Part shown: in pieces, positions 1 through 5,197 of the stretch | How positions within the stretch are numbered: position 1 is the stretch's first letter | Layout of the letters: each line of letters starts with the position of its first letter | NCBI GenBank assembly: GCA_028694565.1 | Contig: JAQVKR010000226.1 | Span: forward strand, 1-5,197 | Source: Gammaproteobacteria bacterium | GTDB taxonomy: Bacteria > Pseudomonadota > Gammaproteobacteria > DSM-26407 | Direction: 5' to 3' | Length of the DNA: 5,197 nucleotides | Notes under the pieces: generated by a model | What the model saw: the letters and a program-made list of their open reading frames with translations, nothing else | Databases searched by the model: none | What the model was told of the DNA's origin: nothing | Position numbers and translations under genes: made by a program

Positions 1-1
1 G

Positions 2-760
2 GCGCTGCTCTATCCCCAGCTGGCCAGCGCCTCCACGCTGCGGCCGGAGGTGGTGGCGGGCCTGGACATCATGATCGTCCGCGAGCTGACCGGCGGCATC
101 TACTTCGGCCAGCCGCGCGGCATCCGCACCCTGGAGAACGGCGAGCGCGAGGGCTTCAACACCCTGGTCTACAGCGAATCCGAGGTCGAGCGCATCGGCC
201 GCGCGGCGTTCGAGATCGCCATGAAGCGCAACCGCCGCGTCACCTCCGTGGACAAGGCCAACGTGCTGGAGTGCACCGAGCTGTGGCGGGAGGTGATGAT
301 CCGCGTGGGCCGGGACTATCCCGAGGTGGAGCTGAACCACATGTACGTGGACAACGCCGCCATGCAGCTGGTCCGGGCGCCGAAGCAGTTCGACGTCATG
401 GTCACCACCAACATGTTTGGTGATATCCTCTCCGACGAGGCCTCCATGCTGACCGGTTCCATCGGCATGCTCCCATCGGCCTCGCTGGATGCCGGCGGCA
501 AGGGCATGTACGAGCCCATCCACGGCTCGGCGCCGGACATCGCCGGGCAGGGCGTCGCGAACCCCCTGGCGACCATCCTGTCGGTGGCGATGATGCTGCG
601 CTACTCCCTCGGCGAGGAGGCCCTGGCGGCGCGCGTCGAGCGGGCCGTGAGCCGGGTGCTGGACCAGGGGCTGCGCACCGCCGACATCCATACCGAGGGG
701 ACCACCCGGGTCGGTACCGCCGGGATGGGCGACGCCGTGGTGGCGGCCCTGGCGGACTGA
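2..760 (+). CDS. leuB: 3-isopropylmalate dehydrogenase LeuB, 5'-truncated by window edge
   Basis: LeuB oxidises and decarboxylates 3-isopropylmalate to 2-oxoisocaproate with NAD+, a step of leucine synthesis in the cytoplasm. The visible 252 residues are the C-terminal part of a family usually about 355-360 residues long, so roughly 100 N-terminal residues, including two substrate-binding arginines, lie outside the window. Fragment residues show the family hallmarks: [10 protein letters not shown] with substrate Arg at 27, the catalytic Tyr in [10 protein letters not shown] at 57, the catalytic Lys in SVDKANVLE at 85, Asp117 in [10 protein letters not shown], and the metal-binding Asp141 and Asp145 in FGDILSDE. 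The NAD-specificity segment [15 protein letters not shown] follows at about 174-188. The order matches LeuB rather than isocitrate dehydrogenase. The gene ends 80 bp before asd with no strong terminator, so co-transcription with asd is plausible. No frameshift is seen. Confidence 0.97.
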   Translation, partial: ALLYPQLASASTLRPEVVAGLDIMIVRELTGGIYFGQPRGIRTLENGEREGFNTLVYSESEVERIGRAAFEIAMKRNRRVTSVDKANVLECTELWREVMIRVGRDYPEVELNHMYVDNAAMQLVRAPKQFDVMVTTNMFGDILSDEASMLTGSIGMLPSASLDAGGKGMYEPIHGSAPDIAGQGVANPLATILSVAMMLRYSLGEEALAARVERAVSRVLDQGLRTADIHTEGTTRVGTAGMGDAVVAALAD

Positions 761-829
761 TACCATTCCCTTGCGGGGGTTCGGCCCGGAAGAGCCGGCG
801 CCGTGCGTCTGGAACATTGTCCTGAAATC

Positions 830-833
830 GAGG
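830..833 (+). promoter_or_regulatory. Ribosome binding site of asd
   Basis: GAGG lies 7 bases before the ATG at 841. It supports that start, which also matches the usual N-terminus of the family ([21 protein letters not shown]). The rest of the 761-840 gap shows no convincing promoter pair or terminator. Confidence 0.7.
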
Positions 834-840
834 TTTTGAA

Positions 841-1953
841 ATGAAGCGCGTAGGTTTGGTCGGTTGGCGGGGAATGGTTGGCTCCGTGCTCATGCAGCGC
901 ATGCTGGCGGAGAAGGATTTCGACCTGGTCGATCCGGTCTTCTTCACCACCTCCCAGGCCGGAGCGGCCGGGCCGGACATCGGCAAGGAGGTTCCGCCGC
1001 TGAAGGACGCCCGGGACGTGGACGAGCTCAAGGCGATGGAGGTGATCATCTCCTGCCAGGGCGGCGACTACACCGGCGAGGTCTATCCGAAGCTGCGCGC
1101 CGCGGGCTGGGACGGCTACTGGATCGACGCCGCCTCCACCCTGCGCATGGCCGACAGCAGCGTCATCGTCCTCGACCCGGTGAACCTGGACGTCATCCGC
1201 GACGCCATCGGCCGCGGCGTGAAGGAGTTCATCGGCGGCAACTGCACCGTGAGCCTGATGCTGATGGCCATGGGCGGGCTGTTCCAGAACGGGCTGGTGG
1301 AATGGGTCAGCGCCATGACCTACCAGGCGGCCTCCGGCGCCGGTGCGCAGAACATGCGCGAGCTGCTGCGGCAGATGGGTTCCATCCGCGACGCGGCCCG
1401 GCCGCTGCTGGATGACCCCGCCTCGGCCATCCTGGACATCGATCGCGTGGTGGCCGAGCACATCCGCTCCGCCGACTATCCCGTCGACCAGTGGGGCGTG
1501 CCCCTGGCCGGATCGCTGATTCCCTACATCGACAAGCAGCTGGACAGCGGCCAGAGCCGCGAGGAGTGGAAGGGCTTCGCCGAGACCAACAAGATTCTCG
1601 GCCGCGGCGGCAACGCGATTCCCATCGACGGCATCTGCGTGCGGGTGGGCGCCATGCGCTGCCACAGCCAGGCGCTGACGGTGAAGCTGGCCCGCGACGT
1701 GCCCCTGGACGAGGTGGAGGCGATGCTGGCCGCCGCCAACGACTGGGTGAAGGTGGTGCCCAACGATCGCGAGGTGACGATGCGCGAGCTGACCCCCGCG
1801 GCGGTGACCGGCACCCTGACCGTTCCGGTCGGCCGGCTGCGCAAGATGAACCTCGGCCCGCAGTATCTGAGCGCCTTCACCGTGGGCGATCAGCTGCTCT
1901 GGGGCGCCGCCGAGCCGCTGCGCCGCACGCTGCGGATTCTGCTGGAGGCCTGA
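841..1953 (+). CDS. asd: Aspartate-semialdehyde dehydrogenase
   Basis: Asd reduces L-aspartyl-4-phosphate to L-aspartate-4-semialdehyde with NADPH in the cytoplasm. This is the branch point to diaminopimelate/lysine, threonine, methionine and isoleucine. The 370 residues are close to the 367 of the E. coli enzyme, and the two align almost without gaps. Visible sites are the NADP-binding start GWRGMVGSV (residues 8-16), the phosphate/substrate region CQGGDYT (72-78), the catalytic nucleophile Cys135 in GGNCTVSLM, Gln162 in [11 protein letters not shown], Glu241 and Lys244 in SREEWKG, Arg268 in CVRVG and the acid/base His275 in RCHSQ. The C-terminal block [16 protein letters not shown] is typical of the gammaproteobacterial subtype. 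All catalytic residues are present, so it should be active, unlike the paralog downstream. It follows leuB by 80 bp and is followed by a strong hairpin. Confidence 0.98.
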   Translation: MKRVGLVGWRGMVGSVLMQRMLAEKDFDLVDPVFFTTSQAGAAGPDIGKEVPPLKDARDVDELKAMEVIISCQGGDYTGEVYPKLRAAGWDGYWIDAASTLRMADSSVIVLDPVNLDVIRDAIGRGVKEFIGGNCTVSLMLMAMGGLFQNGLVEWVSAMTYQAASGAGAQNMRELLRQMGSIRDAARPLLDDPASAILDIDRVVAEHIRSADYPVDQWGVPLAGSLIPYIDKQLDSGQSREEWKGFAETNKILGRGGNAIPIDGICVRVGAMRCHSQALTVKLARDVPLDEVEAMLAAANDWVKVVPNDREVTMRELTPAAVTGTLTVPVGRLRKMNLGPQYLSAFTVGDQLLWGAAEPLRRTLRILLEA

Positions 1954-1989
1954 GGCCGGGACCCCTGAATCAGGCATTCCGTCGTACCC

Positions 1990-2029
1990 ACGAGCCCACG
2001 GCGGCGGGAAACCGCTGCCGTGGGCTCGT
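1990..2029 (+). terminator. Strong stem-loop after asd: probable terminator or attenuator
   Basis: Two 18-base arms (1990-2007 and 2012-2029) pair along their full length with a single G-U wobble and enclose a GAAA tetraloop (2008-2011). The stem is very GC-rich and begins 36 bases after the asd stop. Only three consecutive T bases follow (2032-2034), so it is a weak match to a classic Rho-independent terminator. It may terminate partially, protect the 3' end of the asd transcript, or act on usg, whose ribosome binding site begins six bases after the stem. Confidence 0.7.
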
Positions 2030-2034
2030 CGTTT

Positions 2035-2038
2035 GGAG
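2035..2038 (+). promoter_or_regulatory. Ribosome binding site deciding the usg start
   Basis: GGAG sits 8 bases before the ATG at 2047. The same frame is open further upstream to a GTG at 2020, but that codon lies inside the right arm of the terminator hairpin and has no suitable binding site. The ATG at 2047 also places the Rossmann strand (VDIAVVGAG) at the usual distance from the N-terminus. Confidence 0.65.
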
Positions 2039-2046
2039 CCAGGTGG

Positions 2047-3075
2047 ATGAGTGGACGTGTTGATATCGCCGTGGTGGGCGCCGGTTCCTCAGCGGCCGGG
2101 AGCCTGCTCGAACTGATCGAGTCGCGGGAGTTTCCCTGCGGGGAGATACATGCGCTGGATGTCGGCGAGGCGGTCGGGTCGCGGGTGGAGTTCCGCAACG
2201 GCTACCTCCCGGTCAAGCCGCTCGACGGTTTCGACTTCGAGGCCGTCCAGCTGGCCTTTTTCCTTGCCGATGCCGGCACCGCCTACGAACACGCGCCCCG
2301 GGCCGCCGCCGCCGGTTGCGTGGTCATCGACAGCAGCCCCGCCTTCCGGCTCGACGAGACGGTGCCGCTGGTGATCCCGGAGGTCAATCCCGGGGCGGTG
2401 GCCGGCTTCCGGGAGCGGGGCATCCTGTCCAGTCCAGCGGACACCACGGTGATGCTGCTGCTGGCGCTCGAGCCGCTGCGGCAAGCGGCCGGCATCGACC
2501 GGGTGGACATGACGCTGCTGCACGCGGTGGCGGTGGCGGACCGGCGGGGTGCGGAGGAGTTGGCCGGCCAGACCGCGCGGCTGCTCAACGGCATGTCGGC
2601 GGATACGGAGGTATTTCCCCGCCAGATCGCGTTCAACCTCCTGCCCCAGGTGGGGGCTTTCATGGACAACGGCTACACGCGGGGCGAGATGGATCTGGTT
2701 TGGGAGTCACGCAGGGTCCTGGGGGATCCCGAGCTTCCGATCAACCCCACCCTGATCCAGGCCCCGGTCTTCTTCGGTCACGCCGCGGTCCTGTGCGTCC
2801 ATACCCGCGAGCCCATCGACGTGGAAAGCGCCCGGGAGGTGCTGGCCTCGGCGCCCGGCCTGGAGGTGATCGACGAGCATGAACCGGGGGGGTATCCGAC
2901 CCCGGTGACCGAGGCCGCCGGCAGCGATTCGGTGTACCTTGGGCGCATCCGTGCCGATCTCGACCTGCCGCGGGCGCTGAACCTGTGGGTGGTGGCCGAC
3001 AACCTGCGCCGCTGCACGGCGCTGAACTGTCTGCGAATCGGTGAGATCCTGCTCGATGAAATGCTGCTAAATTAA
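2047..3075 (+). CDS. usg: Usg-type paralog of aspartate-semialdehyde dehydrogenase, active site altered
   Basis: This 342-residue protein has the fold order of the semialdehyde dehydrogenase family: an N-terminal NAD(P)-binding part (residues 5-18, VDIAVVGAGSSAAG), a dimerisation/catalytic part, and the C-terminal signature LNLWVVADNLRRCTALN (311-327). Length and position next to asd and fimV match Usg of E. coli and Pseudomonas (about 337 residues). Compared with true Asd, the nucleophile segment (PNCST type) reads SSPADTT at 128-134 with no cysteine. The catalytic Gln of the YQAVSG motif falls at His159, and the substrate Arg of the RxPVFxGH motif is Gln238, while His245 remains. QAPVFxGH is a hallmark of the Usg group. 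The glycine loop GATGxVG is also changed, to GAGSSAAG. Aspartate-semialdehyde dehydrogenase activity is therefore unlikely, although automatic annotation may assign it. Its role is unknown; a regulatory or scaffold function is only an inference. Confidence 0.9.
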   Translation: MSGRVDIAVVGAGSSAAGSLLELIESREFPCGEIHALDVGEAVGSRVEFRNGYLPVKPLDGFDFEAVQLAFFLADAGTAYEHAPRAAAAGCVVIDSSPAFRLDETVPLVIPEVNPGAVAGFRERGILSSPADTTVMLLLALEPLRQAAGIDRVDMTLLHAVAVADRRGAEELAGQTARLLNGMSADTEVFPRQIAFNLLPQVGAFMDNGYTRGEMDLVWESRRVLGDPELPINPTLIQAPVFFGHAAVLCVHTREPIDVESAREVLASAPGLEVIDEHEPGGYPTPVTEAAGSDSVYLGRIRADLDLPRALNLWVVADNLRRCTALNCLRIGEILLDEMLLN

Positions 3076-3185
3076 TAGGCATCAGGCCGCCGGTGCCGGA
3101 ATTCTCCACAAAAGCCGCGACCGCCTGGCGTTCCGCAGCCAAAGCGTGATGCACGTACAGGAAGGAAGGGTGCGCGACTGATAAA

Positions 3186-3197
3186 AATCATGTGATT
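3186..3197. promoter_or_regulatory. AT-rich palindrome, possible operator upstream of fimV
   Basis: AATCA (3186-3190) and TGATT (3193-3197) form a perfect 5-base inverted repeat around TG, embedded in an A-run starting at 3183. The symmetry and local AT content would suit a dimeric DNA-binding protein. It does not match a full CRP or FNR site, and no regulator can be named. It could also be chance in an AT-rich patch. Confidence 0.3.
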
Positions 3198-3237
3198 GTG
3201 GTGTACTGCGCTTCTGGCCGGCATCTTCTCCCGGTCC

Positions 3238-3255
3238 GCGGGCATAATCGCCCGC
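3238..3255 (+). promoter_or_regulatory. Possible fimV -10 element inside a short inverted repeat
   Basis: CATAAT at 3243-3248 matches five of six bases of the sigma-70 -10 consensus and lies about 80 bases before the fimV start. It overlaps a perfect inverted repeat, GCGGGC (3238-3243) and GCCCGC (3250-3255). No good -35 hexamer is found 16-18 bases upstream, so the promoter would need an activator or another sigma factor, or the match is accidental. Confidence 0.28.
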
Positions 3256-3312
3256 CGCAACGCAGTTGACCGCTTCTGCGCAATAAAACAGGCAACCGGA
3301 ACGGATGCGGAT

Positions 3313-3320
3313 AGGGAGGG
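3313..3320 (+). promoter_or_regulatory. Ribosome binding site of fimV
   Basis: AGGGAGGG precedes two consecutive ATG codons at 3322 and 3325. The GGAGG core (3315-3319) is two bases from the first ATG and five from the second, so the second is the better-spaced start. The choice changes the protein by one residue ahead of the signal peptide. Confidence 0.7.
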
Positions 3321-3324
3321 AATG

Positions 3325-5197
3325 ATGGCGCGGAAAATTGCCCTGGTGCTGGCCCTGATGGTTCTGCCACTGGCCCTGCAGGTTCAGGCGCTTGGTCTCG
3401 GCAACATAAAGGTCCGCTCCGGCCTCAATCAGCCGCTGGTGGCAGAAATCGCGCTGCTCTCGCCCCGGGGGGTGGCCCCCGAGGAAATCCGGGTCGGACT
3501 GGCGCAGGCCGAGGATTTCACCCGCGCGGGAATTGAGCGTCCCATCGCGCTGACGGCACTGGACTTCAAGCTCGAACGCAAGTCCGACGGCACCCTCTAC
3601 ATCCGGGTGACGAGCCGCCAGTCCATCCGCGAGCCGTTCCTCAATTTCCTGGTGGAACTGAGCTGGCCCAGCGGCAGGCTGCTGCGCGAGTACACCGTCC
3701 TGCTCGATCCGCCCACCTTCAGCGGCGCGCGTGCGCCGGCCCCGCGGGCCGCCGGCGCCGCCGGCACTCCCGCCCACCGCGGCGACACCTACCGGGTCAG
3801 CCAGGGCGACACCCTCTGGAGCATTGCCCAGCGCACCCGGCCCGGCGCATCGATATCGCCGCAACAGATGATGGTGGCGCTTCAGCGGAGCAATCCCAAC
3901 GCCTTCATCAACGGCAACATGAACAACCTCATGGCCGGGCAGGTGCTGAGGATCCCGGATCGGCAGGCGATCGGGGCGCTGAGCGACGCCGAGGCCCGCC
4001 GCGAGGTGCAGCGGCAATACGAGGAGTGGCGCCAGGCGCGCACCGCCCCGCCCGCGCCGGCACCCGAGCCGGAGGAACAGGCCGGGGGCGAACAGCCGGC
4101 CGCGGTGGAGACCGCTCCCGAGGCGGAGGCCGCGCCGGCGGCGCCCGCCGAGGCGCAGCCCGAAGAGACGCTCCCCGCCACCGGGCAGGCGCTTCCCGAG
4201 CAGCCGGCGCCCGAGACGGCGGAGTCCGAGGCGGCGGAACCCGCGCCGGCGGCGCCGGAAGCCGGGGACGCGGCGGCGCCTTCCGCCACGCCCGGGCAGC
4301 CGCAGCCGGTGACGGGGGAGGGTGAGCTCAAGCTGCTGGCGCCGGAGGATACCGCGGCGGCGGGGCAGGCGGGCGAGGCCCCCGTGGCCCCCGTGGCCGA
4401 GCCCGGGCAGTCCGTTACCCCGACACCGGAGGAGGCGCTCGACAGCGTACGCCAGGAGCTGGCCCTGACCACCGAGAGCGTGGATACCCTGCAGCGTGAG
4501 AATGCGCAGCTGCAGGAGCGGTTCGCGGAGCTCGAATCCCAGGTCGACTCCCTGCAGAAGCTCATCGACCTGAAGGATGCGGAACTGGCGGGCCTGGAGC
4601 GGGATCTCGAGCAACAGCAGGCGGCCGCGGCGGAAACCGGGGAGGAGCCGACCGATCTCCTCGGGCGCCTGTTGCGCGATCCCGTCAACCTGTCCGTGCT
4701 GGCCGTCGCCGTCCTGCTCCTGCTCCTGATTGTCTGGATGATGACTCGCCGGCGCGGCGCGGATCAGCCCGTCGAGCCGGCCGCCGCGCGGGCCCCCGCG
4801 GGCTCGCCCGAGGCCGCCGCCGCGGCCGCGGCCACCAGCGCCGCCCTTGCGGGAGCGGCGGGCGCGGAGGAGGTGGAGCTGTCCGGGCCGGAGGAAGCCG
4901 GGCTGCCGCCGCGACCGGCCGGCAGCGATCCCGTGGCCGAGGCGGACGTCTATATCGCCTATGGCCGCTTCTCCCAGGCCGAGGAGCTGCTGCGATCCCT
5001 GCTGGAGACGCGCCCCAACGCCGCCGATGCCCGTCTGAAGCTCCTGGAGGTCTACTACGCCACCCGGGATCGCGACGCCTTCGAGGCGGAGGCCGCGGAG
5101 CTCTTCGAGCAGGTCACGGAGGCGGACCCGATGTGGCTGAAGGCGGCCGAGATGGGCCGCGAGCTCTGCCCCGGAGTGCCCATGTTCGCCCTGCGCC
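3325..5197 (+). CDS. fimV: FimV/HubP polar organiser protein, 3'-truncated by window edge
   Basis: The frame is open without a stop from the ATG at 3325 to the window end (624 complete residues). Related proteins often run to about 900 residues, so the C-terminal FimV domain is missing. In order: signal peptide 1-22 (MARK start, hydrophobic core, VQA before the likely cut); FimV N-terminal domain 23-130 opening with LGLGNIKVRSGLNQPLVAEI; LysM domain about 155-210 (YRVSQGDTLWSIA to LRIP), expected to bind peptidoglycan; charged helix 219-239; Pro/Ala/Glu-rich linker about 240-370; coiled coil about 370-432; one membrane helix 456-473 followed by TRRR; then a cytoplasmic Ala-rich segment and a TPR-like region about 538-593 (DPVAEADVYIAYGRFSQAEELL). 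Family members organise cell poles, type IV pilus assembly and twitching, and some act on cyclic-AMP signalling. The N-terminal part should be periplasmic and the TPR part cytoplasmic. Its own promoter is likely, given the 249-bp gap after usg. Confidence 0.95.
   Translation, partial: MARKIALVLALMVLPLALQVQALGLGNIKVRSGLNQPLVAEIALLSPRGVAPEEIRVGLAQAEDFTRAGIERPIALTALDFKLERKSDGTLYIRVTSRQSIREPFLNFLVELSWPSGRLLREYTVLLDPPTFSGARAPAPRAAGAAGTPAHRGDTYRVSQGDTLWSIAQRTRPGASISPQQMMVALQRSNPNAFINGNMNNLMAGQVLRIPDRQAIGALSDAEARREVQRQYEEWRQARTAPPAPAPEPEEQAGGEQPAAVETAPEAEAAPAAPAEAQPEETLPATGQALPEQPAPETAESEAAEPAPAAPEAGDAAAPSATPGQPQPVTGEGELKLLAPEDTAAAGQAGEAPVAPVAEPGQSVTPTPEEALDSVRQELALTTESVDTLQRENAQLQERFAELESQVDSLQKLIDLKDAELAGLERDLEQQQAAAAETGEEPTDLLGRLLRDPVNLSVLAVAVLLLLLIVWMMTRRRGADQPVEPAAARAPAGSPEAAAAAAATSAALAGAAGAEEVELSGPEEAGLPPRPAGSDPVAEADVYIAYGRFSQAEELLRSLLETRPNAADARLKLLEVYYATRDRDAFEAEAAELFEQVTEADPMWLKAAEMGRELCPGVPMFALR
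3748..3765 (+). repeat. Tandem 9-bp repeat in fimV, first linker
   Basis: Two exact copies of GCCGCCGGC lie side by side and, read in frame, give an Ala/Gly-rich stretch between the FimV N-terminal domain and the LysM domain. In-frame units in a flexible linker could change copy number without breaking the protein. Confidence 0.6.
4381..4398 (+). repeat. Tandem 9-bp repeat in fimV, Pro/Ala linker
   Basis: Two exact, in-frame copies of CCCGTGGCC encode Pro-Val-Ala twice, near the end of the Pro/Ala/Glu-rich linker and just before the coiled coil. This is a second sign of linker growth by small in-frame duplications. Confidence 0.6.

Larger units (their letters stand above)
3076..3321 (+). other. 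Non-coding region between usg and fimV, probable fimV control region
   Basis: This is the longest stretch in the window without a gene. It contains no supported ORF, no clear usg terminator and no tRNA-like structure. Its middle (about 3179-3200) is conspicuously AT-rich against the GC-rich background and includes a short palindrome. A second short AT-rich patch lies at 3281-3290. A -10-like hexamer occurs at 3243-3248. The length and composition suggest that fimV has its own promoter here, as opposed to simple read-through. Confidence 0.6.

Noticed and set aside
601..1977. 458-codon open frame on the - strand
   Set aside because: It overlaps the end of leuB and all of asd, both certain genes. 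Its His/Ala/Gly-rich translation is a composition artefact.
2020..2046. Upstream GTG start for usg
   Set aside because: The codon is inside the right arm of the terminator hairpin, lacks a ribosome binding site, and would add nine residues before the normal N-terminus. ATG at 2047 has GGAG at good spacing.
1491..2063. 190-codon + strand frame overlapping the asd end and the hairpin
   Set aside because: It is an Arg/Gly-rich alternate frame of asd that runs through the terminator and into the usg start; no domain is visible.
3191..3210. TGTGA as a CRP site
   Set aside because: Only one half-site is present; the second half at the required spacing does not match.
3072..3260. 62-codon open frame on the - strand in the usg-fimV gap
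   Set aside because: No recognisable motif or plausible ribosome binding site was seen, and it covers the likely fimV control region.
3266..3271. TTGACC as a -35 element for fimV
   Set aside because: It matches the consensus well, but no -10-like hexamer occurs 15-19 bases downstream.
3082..4614. 510-codon open frame on the - strand
   Set aside because: It lies opposite fimV, which has clear domains. The translation is Arg/Gly/Leu-rich low complexity, typical of an antisense shadow in GC-rich DNA, and matches no recognisable family.

Overview
The window is about two-thirds G+C or higher, densely coding, and every real gene lies on the + strand. The gene order leuB - asd - usg (asd paralog) - fimV, together with the detailed protein sequences, points to a high-GC gammaproteobacterium. 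Pseudomonas-type genomes carry this same order, and the bias fits other GC-rich gammaproteobacteria such as Ectothiorhodospiraceae-like lineages. The genus cannot be settled from the sequence alone. No tRNA, rRNA, CRISPR array, insertion sequence or phage gene was seen, so this is ordinary conserved chromosome rather than an accessory island.

Layout: (1) bases 2-760, the C-terminal two-thirds of leuB (3-isopropylmalate dehydrogenase), cut by the left window edge; (2) an 80-bp gap with the asd ribosome binding site; (3) 841-1953, complete asd (aspartate-semialdehyde dehydrogenase) with all expected catalytic residues; (4) a 93-bp gap holding a strong 18-bp stem with a GAAA loop, a probable terminator or attenuator; (5) 2047-3075, complete usg, an asd paralog whose catalytic cysteine and substrate-binding residues are replaced; (6) a 245-bp non-coding gap with an AT-rich palindromic island and a possible -10 element, the likely fimV control region; (7) 3325 to the right edge, fimV/hubP, a polar organiser that is open to the window end and lacks its C-terminus.

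leuB and asd supply leucine and the aspartate-family amino acids (lysine, diaminopimelate, threonine, methionine). usg looks like a retained non-catalytic relative of Asd with no established function. fimV encodes an inner-membrane protein with a periplasmic LysM domain and a cytoplasmic TPR-type region; in relatives it organises cell poles, type IV pili and twitching. The hairpin after asd and the long gap before fimV suggest three transcriptional blocks (leuB-asd, usg, fimV), possibly joined by read-through. The observations most worth a second look are the altered active site and cofactor loop of Usg, and the control elements on either side of it. No clearly new biological system was found.
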